Positions 39,676-48,716 of a stretch of 64,000 nucleotides of DNA are shown here, piece by piece. This DNA comes from Pelomonas sp. Root405 (lineage in GTDB: Bacteria; Pseudomonadota; Gammaproteobacteria; Burkholderiales; Burkholderiaceae_C): positions 812,216 through 876,215 of the forward strand of contig NZ_LMDU01000001.1 in NCBI RefSeq assembly GCF_001425165.1. Reading direction: 5' to 3'. The notes beneath the pieces were generated by a model. That model was not told the origin of the DNA, did not search any database, and was given only the letters and a program-made list of their open reading frames with translations. Positions within the stretch are counted from its first letter, which is position 1. Each line of letters begins with the position of its first letter. Made by a program: the position numbers and the translations under genes.

Positions 39676-40443
39676 TCAGCCGTTCAACTTGGCCGACATC
39701 CAGGCTGCCGCCAGAGCCGGCCACTGGCCGTGCGTGCCGTCCAACCCGCGCAGCGCGAAGCCGTGCTCGGCCTGCGGGAAGACATGCGCCTCCACGTCCA
39801 GCTTGTGCTGCTGTGCGGCCACGATCAGGTTGAGCGCATGCTGCACCGGGACTACGGCGTCATGCAGCGCATAGGCCAGGAACACCGGGCAGCGCGGCAG
39901 GCCGTGGGGCGCCGATGCGATGCCGATGGGCCAGGCGTCGTAGAAGGCCTGCTTCTCGGGCGGCGGGAAGTCGGGCTTGCCTGCGGGGAACTTGTGGTCG
40001 CGGTGGTTGGCGTTCAGCGGCGCGTAGGCGATGACAGCGCCCGCCGATTCACGCTGGCAGGCCATCGCGCCGGCCAGGTGGCCCCCGGACGACAGGCCCA
40101 CATGCAGCAGCGGCAGCGGCGGCAGCGTTCCGAGGTGGTCCAGTGCCAGCAGGCCGTCCTGCAGCGCGATGTCGAAGGGGTTGCCGTCCTGGCCGGGCAG
40201 GCGGTGGACGAGCACGTAGGCGTCCAGCCCGAGCGTGTTCAGCCACTGCGCGATCTCGACGCCTTCCTTGTCGTGCATCAGCTGCAGGTAGCCGCCGCCC
40301 GCGTAGACGACGGCACGCCCGCGCGCCGGTGTGGGCGAGAGATAGGCGTGCAGCTCGGCGCGCGCGGGCCGGCGGCATATACGGTCGGGCGCTTCGCCGT
40401 CGAAGGCGTTGGGCACGCCGTCGGACAGGGCAATGATCGTCAC
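39676..40443 (-). CDS. Alpha/beta-hydrolase, probable carbohydrate esterase
   Basis: This serine hydrolase of 255 residues has the nucleophile elbow GLSSGG (LLHVGLSSGGHLAGAMA) and oxyanion segment AVVYAGGGYLQL. A late His is in FPQAEHGFALRG, and an Asp is in ALHDAVVPVQHA. It resembles acetyl-xylan or pectin acetylesterase-like members of the BD-FAE group. It has no signal peptide, so it would act in the cytoplasm on imported fragments. It starts at GTG 40441-40443, overlapping the GH43 stop by 4 bp. The longer open frame upstream is antisense noise within GH43. Confidence 0.82.
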   Translation of the reverse strand: MTIIALSDGVPNAFDGEAPDRICRRPARAELHAYLSPTPARGRAVVYAGGGYLQLMHDKEGVEIAQWLNTLGLDAYVLVHRLPGQDGNPFDIALQDGLLALDHLGTLPPLPLLHVGLSSGGHLAGAMACQRESAGAVIAYAPLNANHRDHKFPAGKPDFPPPEKQAFYDAWPIGIASAPHGLPRCPVFLAYALHDAVVPVQHALNLIVAAQQHKLDVEAHVFPQAEHGFALRGLDGTHGQWPALAAAWMSAKLNG

Positions 40444-41483
40444 GGCTTCACCGTTTCGCGCAACGGCAGCCCGAAGTCGGGCATGCCATCGGCCGTGAAC
40501 CGCAGCGGCTGTACGCGCGTGGCGCGGCCGGTGTCCTTCAGCGGGTCGCCGACGATGTCGCGGTAGTTGCGGGCGTGGAAGACGTTCAGCACCGTGCCGT
40601 CGGGCTCGACGAGGAAGCTGTTGTGGCCGGGGCCGTATTGGCTGTTCTCGGCGCTGGTGCTGAACACCGGCCCGGGCGACTTGCGCCAGCTCTTCGCATC
40701 CATCAGGTCCGCGTTCTCGTCGGCCCACAGCAGGCCCAGGCAGTACTCGGCGCCGGTGCCGGCGGCTGAGTAGGTCATGAAGACGCGCCCGCCGTGGACG
40801 AGCACGGCCGGCGCCTCGTTGACGAGGTGGCGCACCTTCTCCCAGGCGTAGTCGGGCTGGCTGAGGCGCACCTGCGGGCCCTCCAGTTCGGTGGGGCTCT
40901 TCATGCGCGAGATGAAGATGTCGGTGCTGTGGTTCTTCTTGGCCGGGTCGGTCTGCGCCCAGGCCATGTAGCGCTTGCCGCGGTGCTCGAAGACGGTGGC
41001 GTCCAGCGTGAACGTCTCCCACTGCGTCTTGATCTGACCGCGCTCCGTCCACTCGCCCTGCATGGGGTCGGGCGACGCGTTCTCCAGCGTCCACATGCGG
41101 ATCTTCCACGGCTCCTTCGCCTCGCCGGCGCTGAAGTGGATGTACCAGCGACCGTCCAGAAAGGCCAGCTCAGGCGCCCAGATGTGGTGGCTCATGGGGC
41201 CGCCGGCGTGCTTGCGCCAGACCACCTTGGCTTCGGCCGTGGCCAGGCCGGCAATGCTGCGCGCGCGGCGCAGTTCCAGGCGGTCGTACTCGGGCACGGT
41301 GGCCATGAGGTAGTACCAATCGCCCTGGCGAATGATCTGCGGGTCGGCGCGTTGGACGACGAGGGGGTTGGGCCACGGCAGCGGCGCGGGGGCTGGCGCG
41401 GCGGGCGCTTGGGCAAGCGCGGGCAGAGCGGGAATCAGCAGGGCGGCAGCCAGTGCGTGGCGGCGCGAGATCGGGTAAGTCAA
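40440..41483 (-). CDS. Glycoside hydrolase family 43, exported
   Basis: This five-bladed propeller glycosidase of 347 residues probably acts on arabinose or galactose side chains of RG-I. The catalytic triad positions fit QRADPQIIRQGDWYYLMAT (base D), FTLDATVFEHRGKRYMAW (D) and VNEAPAVLVHGGRVFMTY (acid E). A twin-arginine-like N-terminus (ISRRHALAAALLIPALPALA) suggests export. No ATG fits. TTG at 41481-41483 has GGAGA about 6 bp upstream and gives MTYPISRRHALA. It is followed by the esterase with a 4-bp overlap. Confidence 0.87.
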   Translation of the reverse strand: MTYPISRRHALAAALLIPALPALAQAPAAPAPAPLPWPNPLVVQRADPQIIRQGDWYYLMATVPEYDRLELRRARSIAGLATAEAKVVWRKHAGGPMSHHIWAPELAFLDGRWYIHFSAGEAKEPWKIRMWTLENASPDPMQGEWTERGQIKTQWETFTLDATVFEHRGKRYMAWAQTDPAKKNHSTDIFISRMKSPTELEGPQVRLSQPDYAWEKVRHLVNEAPAVLVHGGRVFMTYSAAGTGAEYCLGLLWADENADLMDAKSWRKSPGPVFSTSAENSQYGPGHNSFLVEPDGTVLNVFHARNYRDIVGDPLKDTGRATRVQPLRFTADGMPDFGLPLRETVKP

Positions 41484-41605
41484 ACGAAAGTCTCCATGCG
41501 ATTTGTCTTGCCGTGGCGGCGCTTGAAGCTGAGCCCGGCGCTGCCGCCGGCGGCGCGCGTGATCGTCATCGCCGGGCATTCGCTCGCACTCGGCCGTCTT
41601 TCGAT

Positions 41606-44332
41606 TCAGCCCGCTACCAGCCCGGCCGCCTTCGCGGCCTCGTCCAGCGAATCACCCACCAACGCCAGGTTCTGGATGGCCGCCAGCCCCCACTGCGCCG
41701 ACCCATTCGTGCTGATGCCGGCCTGTTCGTCCAGCGGCCGCAGCACGTCCACGCCAGCGATGCGCCGCGTCTTCGCATCACCCTTCAGCGCGCTCGACGA
41801 GAAGAACTCGCGCCACGCGCGCAACGCCAGCGCACGGTCCTTCTCCTGGAAGGCGGCATAGGCCGTCATGCGTGAGCCGGTGTCCGCCAGATTGACCTTG
41901 CCCGGGTCCTTGCCCAGCAGCGCCGTCAGCTCCGTCCGGGGCGCGTTGTAGTAGCGGCAGTACTCCAGCCAGGCCTTGCGGTAGGCGGGCACGTCCACCA
42001 GCGTCAGCAGCTCCGAGCTCATCTCGATGACGCCGAACACGCCGTTCAGGTGCGAGATGGAGACGTGGTCGCCCGGGCCGCTGAACTTGCCGGTCTTGGC
42101 GTCGTAGGGCGCGCCGCCCGCGAACCAGCGGCGCTTCAGGTCGCCGATGCTTTGCATGCCGTTGACAAGCTTGTCGCGCCAGCGCTTGTCGCCGGTGCGC
42201 TCCCACTCGGTCAGCCACGCCGCGATCCATGAGCCCCAGGTGGTGCCGAAGGACGCGTTGGGCAGGCCGGGCGCGGACGCGCGCGAGGGGTCCTTCGCCA
42301 GCTTGCGCGAGATGTCGACCTTGTCGATGTCGGCATCCGAGTCCAGCAGCTCGCGGATCAGGTCGCCGCAACGCTCGTCGGCGGTCAGGTAGAAGTAGAT
42401 GCGGCGATAGGCGGCGTTGGAGACGCGCGGCTGCTTGGAGGAGTCCGACCAGTGCTGCACGCCGTGGCGGGTGCCAAAACCCTTGAAGGGGCCGGCGTGA
42501 TAGACGTCCACTTCGCCGGTGTGGCGCGTCATCGCCTCTGCCAGCTTGAAGATGTCGGCGCGGCCCGTGCGCAGATAGCTGTACCAAAGCCACAGGTCGG
42601 TCGACAGCTCCGAGTTGTCCCAGGCGTAGCCGCCAATGTCGTAGCGCCACATGTGGCGGTCGGCGTCGTAGGCGTGCATGACGTCGCCGTAGTGCCAGAA
42701 GCCGTACCAGCGGTGCTGTGCGACCTCCTTCACGTACTGGTCGAGCTGCACCGTCATGCGGTCTTCGATGAGCTTGCGGGCTGGCGAGCGCGTGCCGACC
42801 ACATCCCAGTCGCCAAACACCGCGGCCGCGTGCAGGCGCTGCGGCGTGAGCACCGGCCGCGCGGGGTTGGCGACCTGCTCGGCCATGTCGGAGAACGCCT
42901 GGTGCGACGGCGTGGCGGCCAGCACCCACAGCTGCAGTTCGCTCGTGCGGGCGACGCCGACGGAAGAGTCCCAGCCCGCCTCGTAGTCCTCGTAGGTGAT
43001 GTTCAGGCCTTCGATCTGCTCGGCGTGCGTGTCCATTTCGCCGGCCGAGCGGTAGGAGCGCATGTCCATCGCCGGGGCCGCGGGCGAGTACAGCCAGGCG
43101 GTCACGTCGGCCATTTCGCCGGCCGCGCCACGTACGTCCAGGCGCACGGGGGCGCGCTGCCAGAAGTCCTTGAAGCCCAGCGCCACGCCGCCCGAGGCGC
43201 CGCCTGTATAGACAAGGCCCTTGGTGCGGCCGCCGCCGTTCGAGTCGATCCAGGCATGGCCCGGTGCCGTGCGCTTCTTCAGCGTGAAGCCATCGGCGCT
43301 GTGCTGCGACAGCGAGAAGTCGCCCCACTCGGGAACCCACTTCAGGCCGTCCTGCACGGTCTTGGCCATGCCGGACAGCGCGGGCAGCGCCTGCCCGGCG
43401 ACCTGGGCGTCCCGGTAGGCCTTGCCGGGGTCGCGGCGCAGGCCGGTGATGGGCCGCACGGCCTCGCCCCACACGCCGACGCCTTCGCCCGAGAAGCGCA
43501 CATGGCGGTCGTGCGTGGCGTTGGTCATGGGCACCTGCGCCGTCACGCCCAGCCCGGCGATGAAGTCCTTGGCCGGGTCGCCGTCCCAGACAAAGGTGTG
43601 GACGATGCGCACGCTCTCGGCGCCGGCATAGAAGTACAGGCGCACGGAGAAGGGCAGCCAGTCGCGCCCATTCGCTGAATGGGTACCGTCGAGCTTGAGC
43701 ACCGCGCGCACGGGGCCCTGCTGCTCGACGGTGACGGCGGTGACCTTGCTGCTGAAGGACTGGCGGGCGGTCTTGCCGTCCAGCTCCGGCTCGGCGCCGT
43801 CCTGGCGCAGCGCGATGAGCCGCATGTTCTTCAGCGTGACGCGGCCGGCGCGGGTGGCTTCGGCGATCAGCGCCTCGCCACGCGTGGGCACGGTCCAGCT
43901 CAGATCACCGGCGCTGACGACGATCTGCGCGGCGGTCTGCTTGACGGTCAACCCGCCCGCTGCGGGCTTGCCGTTGTCCAGCTTCAACTCGCCCGCCGGC
44001 ACGCCGCCTGCGACTGCATGCGCCGTCCACTTCAACGAGCCGTCGGGCCAGTACGCCAGCGGCCAGGATTGGATGGGGTGTGTGCCCAGCTTGAAGTCCA
44101 AGGCCTTGGCGGTGGACCGGATCTGGCCGCGCGGCCAGGGCACGCCGAAGGTGGCTCCCTCGAAGCGCGCGGGCGCCTGGCCGTCGAGCCAGCGCAGCAC
44201 GGTGTCGGCGACGGGCGCGGCCGGTCCAGGCAGGTTGGCGGTGGCTCCCTGGGCGGCGGGCAGCGATGTAGCCAGCGACGCGGCGGCCGTGGTCTGCAGG
44301 AAGCTGCGGCGGGTGGAAAAGGGTGTGTTCAT
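41606..44332 (-). CDS. Exo-rhamnogalacturonan lyase, family PL26-type, Tat-exported
   Basis: This large protein of 908 residues resembles the PL26 exo-RG lyases (PcRGLX family), which release unsaturated disaccharide from RG-I ends. A Tat signal is present (STRRSFLQTTAAASLATSLP). The beta-domain follows (VLRWLDGQAPARFEGATFGV, AYWPDGSLKWTAHAVAGG), and an (alpha/alpha) barrel holds WYGFWHYGDVMHAYDADRHM, the stretch YDIGGYAWDNSELSTDLWLW and MTRHTGEVDVYHAGPFKGFG. I use the ATG at 44330-44332, which begins the Tat signal. A 122-bp gap separates it from the GH43 downstream. Confidence 0.85.
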   Translation of the reverse strand: MNTPFSTRRSFLQTTAAASLATSLPAAQGATANLPGPAAPVADTVLRWLDGQAPARFEGATFGVPWPRGQIRSTAKALDFKLGTHPIQSWPLAYWPDGSLKWTAHAVAGGVPAGELKLDNGKPAAGGLTVKQTAAQIVVSAGDLSWTVPTRGEALIAEATRAGRVTLKNMRLIALRQDGAEPELDGKTARQSFSSKVTAVTVEQQGPVRAVLKLDGTHSANGRDWLPFSVRLYFYAGAESVRIVHTFVWDGDPAKDFIAGLGVTAQVPMTNATHDRHVRFSGEGVGVWGEAVRPITGLRRDPGKAYRDAQVAGQALPALSGMAKTVQDGLKWVPEWGDFSLSQHSADGFTLKKRTAPGHAWIDSNGGGRTKGLVYTGGASGGVALGFKDFWQRAPVRLDVRGAAGEMADVTAWLYSPAAPAMDMRSYRSAGEMDTHAEQIEGLNITYEDYEAGWDSSVGVARTSELQLWVLAATPSHQAFSDMAEQVANPARPVLTPQRLHAAAVFGDWDVVGTRSPARKLIEDRMTVQLDQYVKEVAQHRWYGFWHYGDVMHAYDADRHMWRYDIGGYAWDNSELSTDLWLWYSYLRTGRADIFKLAEAMTRHTGEVDVYHAGPFKGFGTRHGVQHWSDSSKQPRVSNAAYRRIYFYLTADERCGDLIRELLDSDADIDKVDISRKLAKDPSRASAPGLPNASFGTTWGSWIAAWLTEWERTGDKRWRDKLVNGMQSIGDLKRRWFAGGAPYDAKTGKFSGPGDHVSISHLNGVFGVIEMSSELLTLVDVPAYRKAWLEYCRYYNAPRTELTALLGKDPGKVNLADTGSRMTAYAAFQEKDRALALRAWREFFSSSALKGDAKTRRIAGVDVLRPLDEQAGISTNGSAQWGLAAIQNLALVGDSLDEAAKAAGLVAG

Positions 44333-44342
44333 GTCGGTTGTC

Positions 44343-44439
44343 CAAAGGAAATGCAACCGCAGAGGCACAGAGGCACAGAGAAAGCCACCATCGATTTCCT
44401 CCGTGTCTCTGTGTCTCTGTGCCTCTGTGGTTGCCTTTG
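44343..44439. repeat. CAGAGGCACAGAG-type inverted repeat inside the operon
   Basis: Between the GH2 and PL26 genes lies a near-perfect hairpin with ~28-bp arms, GCAACCGCAGAGGCACAGAG (44353 on) against CTCTGTGCCTCTGTGGTTGC (ending 44434), and an 18-nt loop. The arms are internally made of an 8-bp period (CACAGAG(G/A)). Outer CAAAGG/CTTTG extends the stem. This sequence type is familiar as a widely dispersed bacterial repeat of unknown role. Its position means it is transcribed within the operon mRNA. Confidence 0.75.
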
Positions 44440-44443
44440 ATAT

Positions 44444-46276
44444 TCATCTCAGGCTGCGGTAGTGCTCGGCCAGCACATCAAAGGCCAACTTGCGCTGCCC
44501 CGTCTCTGACAGCAGCCCCTTGCGGTTCCAGCCATTCTGGAAGACCGGGTGCTCGCGACGCGGCGAGCGGAAGTCTTTCAGCACCCAGGGCGACAGGCCG
44601 CGCAGGTTGGCGATGCGGGCCAGCATGGCCAGCGTCTCGCGGTAGTAGGCGGCCTGGAATTCCTCGGACCACTTCTTCGGTGCAGCGCTGCCGTCGTGGT
44701 GTCCCGCCAGCGCATCGGCGCCGAACTCGGAGGCGATCAGCGGCTTGTCGGTCGGCAGCGCCCACTTCAGCCTGGCCAGATCCTCCAGCTTGTCGTCGCC
44801 ATACCAGCCCGCGTAGCTGTTGACGGCCATCACGTCCAGGTGGGCCAGCAGCGGGTCGGCGATCTGTATCGTGTCGCCGTCGCGCTTGACCAGCAACGCC
44901 GCGCTGATGAGCCGGCTCGGGTCCAGCTCGCGCACGGTGGCCGCCAGTGCGGCGTGGAAGCGCGTGCGGTTGTCGGCCACCGGCGTCTCGTTGCCCACGC
45001 TCCACATCACCAGCGCGGCGCGGTTGCGGTCACGGAAGATCGTCTCGGCCTGCTGGCGCCTGGCCTTGAGCAGCACGGCGGGGTTGTCCCAGTCGACGGT
45101 CCAGTAGACGGGGATCTCGCTCCACACCAGCAGCCCTAACTCATCGGCCGCGCGCAGCATGGTCTCGGAATGGGGATAGTGCGACAGGCGCACGTAGTTG
45201 CCGTTCAGGCCCAGCTTCACCTCGCTGAGCAGCGCGCGCGCGGCAGAGTCGGTCAGGCGGCGGGCCGGGTTGGCGCCGAGTTCCTCCTCGTGGATGGACA
45301 CGCCGCGCAGCATCACCGGTTTGCCGTTCAGCAGGATCTCGCTGCCCTTGACGGCGATGGTGCGAAAGCCCATGCGCTCGTGGACAGCGTCGGCGCCGCT
45401 CGCAAAGCGCACGGCGTAGAGCTGCGGCGACTCCGGCGTCCAGCGCTTCAGCGTGGCCGGCGCGGCGACGTCGAAGCGGGCCTCGCCGTTGGCGTCCGTC
45501 GTCGCCTGCGCCTTGATGCCCAGCGCGTTGATCTGCACGGTGACCGGCTGCCTGGCCGCCTGCGCACCGTTGAGCTGCACGCTGCCCACCAGCCGGCCGG
45601 AATCGGTCAGGCGCAGCGTCGCGTCTTCGATGAAGGTGGCGGGCGTGCGGATCAGCTTGACCGGCCGCGTGATGCCGCCGTACAGGTCCCAATCAGTGAT
45701 CTCGCCCGGGATGCTCTGCGCGTCGTGCTTGGAGTCGACGCCGACGACGAGGCGATTGCCTTGCGCGCGCAGCGCGTCCGTCACCTCCAGCACGAAGGGC
45801 GTGAAGCCGCCTTCGTGTCGGCCGACTTCCTTGCCGTTGACGTAGACGTAGGCACGGTAGTTGACGGCCTCGAAGCGCAGGAAGCTGCGCTCCCCCGGCT
45901 TGACGGCGGGCACGTCGAAGCGGCGCTGGAACCAGATCAGCCCGTCGTAGTAGCGCAGCTCGGGCTCGGCCGAGTTCCAGGCGCCGGGGATCTGCATGGC
46001 CGGACCGCGGTCGAGGTCGAACTCGAAGAAGGCAGTGCCGGGCTTGGCCTCTTCGGCGGCGATGTCGAGATCGCGGTGGCGCTGCATGCGCGACTTGGCG
46101 ACCCAGCCGTTGATGTCGGTCAGGCCGGTGCGGTAGTAGTCCTTGGAGTAGGTCCAGCGGCCGGACAGGTCCTGCACGTCGGCGCGCTGGCCGGTGAGCA
46201 GCAGGGGCGGGCGCAGGGTATCGGCGGCGTGGGCGACGGAGGCGGCGAGGCCGAGCAGGAGCAGCAGGTGTTTCAT
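44444..46276 (-). CDS. Glycoside hydrolase family 2 (beta-glucuronidase/galactosidase-like)
   Basis: This exported enzyme of 610 residues has signal peptide HLLLLLGLAASVAHA. The GH2 sugar-binding domain contains AWNSAEPELRYYDGLIWFQR and VNYRAYVYVNGKEVGRHEGG. An Ig-like domain follows, and then the TIM barrel with acid/base E in MWSVGNETP and nucleophile E in LIASEFGADA. ESP-type residues resemble beta-glucuronidases more than LacZ. It may remove beta-linked GlcA or Gal from RG-I side chains. The ATG at 46276 overlaps the upstream stop (ATGA), and an ATG two codons earlier is possible. Confidence 0.9.
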   Translation of the reverse strand: MKHLLLLLGLAASVAHAADTLRPPLLLTGQRADVQDLSGRWTYSKDYYRTGLTDINGWVAKSRMQRHRDLDIAAEEAKPGTAFFEFDLDRGPAMQIPGAWNSAEPELRYYDGLIWFQRRFDVPAVKPGERSFLRFEAVNYRAYVYVNGKEVGRHEGGFTPFVLEVTDALRAQGNRLVVGVDSKHDAQSIPGEITDWDLYGGITRPVKLIRTPATFIEDATLRLTDSGRLVGSVQLNGAQAARQPVTVQINALGIKAQATTDANGEARFDVAAPATLKRWTPESPQLYAVRFASGADAVHERMGFRTIAVKGSEILLNGKPVMLRGVSIHEEELGANPARRLTDSAARALLSEVKLGLNGNYVRLSHYPHSETMLRAADELGLLVWSEIPVYWTVDWDNPAVLLKARRQQAETIFRDRNRAALVMWSVGNETPVADNRTRFHAALAATVRELDPSRLISAALLVKRDGDTIQIADPLLAHLDVMAVNSYAGWYGDDKLEDLARLKWALPTDKPLIASEFGADALAGHHDGSAAPKKWSEEFQAAYYRETLAMLARIANLRGLSPWVLKDFRSPRREHPVFQNGWNRKGLLSETGQRKLAFDVLAEHYRSLR

Positions 46277-47028
46277 CGGCATTGGAGAACCTGGAAGTCG
46301 CGGATCTGCAGGCGGCTGGCCGTCGTGCGGAACGCGAAGTAGCCGTGCAGGCGCGCATTGGCGTCCGCGCGTGTAAAGAGTTCGTTGCTGCCGGCACGCC
46401 AGCGCAGATGAACAGGGTCGCTGGCCGTGGGTTGGCGCGAAACAATCTCGACGGTGAGTGGTTGGCCGGCGTGCAGCCGGGTCTGCGCGGTCATCGGGGC
46501 TTCGCCCGGCTCGGCAATGGCGCCGTCTGCATAGCCAGTTAGCAGGCGACGCTCACTGCCGGTGTAGTGGCGTAGTCGGGTCGTCGTGTTGGCGTTGGCG
46601 CCGAAGCCGACGTAGTAGCTCGGCAGCGTGTCGTAGCCGGCGAACTTGCCGCTGCGCGGGTAGGGCGCGCTGCCGTCGGCTTCGAGCGCATTCCAGAACA
46701 TGTTCAGGTCCGACAGCCGGCCGGCATGCGGCCCGGCGCTGACGGGTGCGGGCAGGGCGAGGGCGGTGAAGCGGATAGCGTAATCGCCCGACAGTGGCTC
46801 GCGCCACCACAGGCTCAGGCCGGCGGGCGTGGCGATGTCGAGCACGCCGTTCTGGACGGTGACGACGGCGCGCTCGTCCTCGGCCTCGAGCCGCCAGCGG
46901 GCGAGGCCGGCGCGGAAGTCGTCAGCGGCGATCTGCTCCAGCTTCTTGGGCGCCTCGCACCATGCCGCTGCGGTCAGCGGGATGCTGAGGATCAGCCCGC
47001 AAAGTGAAAGACGGAGGGCAGTGCCCAT
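46273..47028 (-). CDS. Secreted DUF6250/lectin-fold-like protein
   Basis: This product of 251 residues has signal peptide LRLSLCGLILSIPLTAAAW. It resembles the DUF6250-type concanavalin-like beta-sandwich proteins found in pectin loci. Typical segments are FRAGLARWRLEAEDERAVVTV, the stretch LSLWWREPLSGDYAIRFTA and LNMFWNALEADGS. The C-terminal YFAFRTTASRLQIRDFQV is a jelly-roll strand pair. It may be a glycosidase or lyase of unproved specificity, or a binding module. Its start overlaps rhaM by 37 bp, and its stop overlaps GH2 by 4 bp. Confidence 0.7.
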   Translation of the reverse strand: MGTALRLSLCGLILSIPLTAAAWCEAPKKLEQIAADDFRAGLARWRLEAEDERAVVTVQNGVLDIATPAGLSLWWREPLSGDYAIRFTALALPAPVSAGPHAGRLSDLNMFWNALEADGSAPYPRSGKFAGYDTLPSYYVGFGANANTTTRLRHYTGSERRLLTGYADGAIAEPGEAPMTAQTRLHAGQPLTVEIVSRQPTASDPVHLRWRAGSNELFTRADANARLHGYFAFRTTASRLQIRDFQVLQCR

Positions 47029-47315
47029 TGGCGCGGCTTGTTGTCGGCTTCGACTTCCATCAGCGGGGCCATGTAGTCCCACCAGCGTCGCATGACGGGC
47101 AGCGTCGGCAGCTCGTCAATAGGCATGCCCGCCTTGAGCTTGAGCACGGCGAACAGGCTCAGCGTGCTTTCGTCCAGGAAGATGGAGTAATCAAAGATGC
47201 CGGCGCCACGCAGCGCCTCGGCCAAATCGGGCCACAGCTCGTCATGGCGTTTCTTGTACTCGGCCACCACGCCGGGTTTCAGCTGCATCTTGAAGGCGCG
47301 AATCTCGTCGCTCAT
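46992..47315 (-). CDS. rhaM: L-rhamnose mutarotase
   Basis: This cytoplasmic enzyme of 107 residues interconverts the alpha and beta anomers of L-rhamnose for the isomerase. KMQLKPGVVAEYKKRHDELWPDL is the family N-terminus with the key His, and LRGAGIFDYSIFLDEST and VMRRWWDYMAPLME, with its WW pair, match RhaM. It lies 18 bp after the GH28 gene. Confidence 0.93.
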   Translation of the reverse strand: MSDEIRAFKMQLKPGVVAEYKKRHDELWPDLAEALRGAGIFDYSIFLDESTLSLFAVLKLKAGMPIDELPTLPVMRRWWDYMAPLMEVEADNKPRQWALPSVFHFAG

Positions 47316-47333
47316 TGGCTGGTCTCCTTGTCT

Positions 47334-48716
47334 TTATTGAACGTCTTGCTCGGCCATCGGCAGGGCCGAGACGTCGCGGCGGCGCAGTTCGCTGTCAACG
47401 CGCCAATTCGCGGGGGCAAGGCCGGCTATCTGGCAGCTTTCCCCCACGGAGATGGGCGAACCGAGCTGCAGGCGGCAGTCGCCGTCGAAGTGCCAGGCCA
47501 GCGCGTCCTGCACATGGCCACCGCGTCGCGCCTCGATATCGATGCTGCGGAAATCGAACCGGCGCAGCGGCACCTCGGCCGTCGCGTCGACCTCAAAGGC
47601 GACCTCGGCGCCGCGCGCGGTGAGGCGCTGGATGCGCACGCCCTCGACGCGCGTGCAGCCTTGCTCGCGCGACACGGGCTGGGCCATCGCCAGCCAGTGC
47701 GGCGGTGCGTTCGCTCGTTCGGCGTCGGGAATCTGCGCCTGGCTGTAGGCCGGGTTCCAGTTCATCGTCGCGCGCATCACGACCGGCACATCGTGCAAGC
47801 TAAGGTCGCTGATTGACACGTCCTCGACAAAGCCGCCGCGCGTGGGCGCACTCTTGAACAGCAGGCCCACCGGCACCGGCGCATGCACCGCGATCCGCTC
47901 CGCCGTGATGCGCCGGAAGCCGCCCGAGGTCTCGCTGCCGAAGGTGAGGCCGGCGGCGCCCTCGCGGACGATGCAGTCGCTGATGGTGATGTCTTCGCAG
48001 GGTCGCGCGACGCGCAGGCCATCGGCGTCGCGGCCGGCCTTCAGGCACAGCGCGTCGTCGTTGACGGCGATGTCGGCATGGCGGATGGTCACGCGGCGCG
48101 AGGAGTCGATGTCGATGCCGTCCGTCGACGGGCCGCGCGCTTCGTCGTTGTTGCGGATGGTGATGCGGTCGACGGTCACGTCTTCCGAGTAGCAGAGGTG
48201 CAGCGTCCAGAAGCCCGAGCGGCGCAGCAGCAGGCCGTCGCCAATGTTCACGCGGGCTGATTCGAAGACCTGCACGAGCCGCGGGCGCTGGCAGTCGTAG
48301 TCCGACGCCCAGCGCAGGCCGCGTGGTTCGTAGGTGGCGCGCAGTGCCCAGTAGCTGTCCCAGAACACCTGCCCGTCGCCGTCGATGCAACCTTCGCCGA
48401 CAAGCCCCACGTCATGCTCGCCGTAGATGTTGACGAGGGCCGCCGGCCAGCGCATCTCGATGCCGGCGACGCGGGTGGGCAGCAGCGGGTAGTCCGCCAA
48501 ATCCCGTGAGCCGAGCAACGTGGCGCCGCGGTCGAGCCTCAGCGACATGCCACTCTTCAGGAACAGCGAGCCGGTCAGGTAGACGCCGGGGCCCAGACGC
48601 AACTCCGCGCCCTGAAGGGCCGCCGAATCGATGGCGGCCTGCAGGGCGCGGGTGTTGAGCGTGCACCCGTCACCGAGTGCACCGAAGGCCTGCGCTTCCA
48701 CGCAAGCCCGCGTCAT
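47334..48716 (-). CDS. Glycoside hydrolase family 28, cytoplasmic
   Basis: This parallel beta-helix glycosidase of 460 residues has no signal peptide. The catalytic aspartates fit GPSTDGIDIDSSRRVTI (TDG) and IAVNDDALCLKAGRD (NDD). The usual GHG motif is replaced by LTFGSETSGGF, and RIK by LLFKSAPTRGG, substitutions typical of bacterial GH28 branches that act on oligomers. In this context it likely hydrolyses imported RG-I or galacturonide oligomers, possibly freeing rhamnose for the genes beside it. It overlaps rhaI by 1 bp (TGATG). Confidence 0.87.
   Translation of the reverse strand: MTRACVEAQAFGALGDGCTLNTRALQAAIDSAALQGAELRLGPGVYLTGSLFLKSGMSLRLDRGATLLGSRDLADYPLLPTRVAGIEMRWPAALVNIYGEHDVGLVGEGCIDGDGQVFWDSYWALRATYEPRGLRWASDYDCQRPRLVQVFESARVNIGDGLLLRRSGFWTLHLCYSEDVTVDRITIRNNDEARGPSTDGIDIDSSRRVTIRHADIAVNDDALCLKAGRDADGLRVARPCEDITISDCIVREGAAGLTFGSETSGGFRRITAERIAVHAPVPVGLLFKSAPTRGGFVEDVSISDLSLHDVPVVMRATMNWNPAYSQAQIPDAERANAPPHWLAMAQPVSREQGCTRVEGVRIQRLTARGAEVAFEVDATAEVPLRRFDFRSIDIEARRGGHVQDALAWHFDGDCRLQLGSPISVGESCQIAGLAPANWRVDSELRRRDVSALPMAEQDVQ

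Noticed and set aside
40444..41109. N-terminal extension of the esterase frame through the GH43 gene
   Set aside because: The extension is an out-of-frame reading of GH43; the esterase homology begins at the GTG at 40443.
44343..44439. CRISPR array, suggested by repeated CACAGAG units
   Set aside because: The period is 8 bp with no spacers and the units form one hairpin; no cas genes are present.
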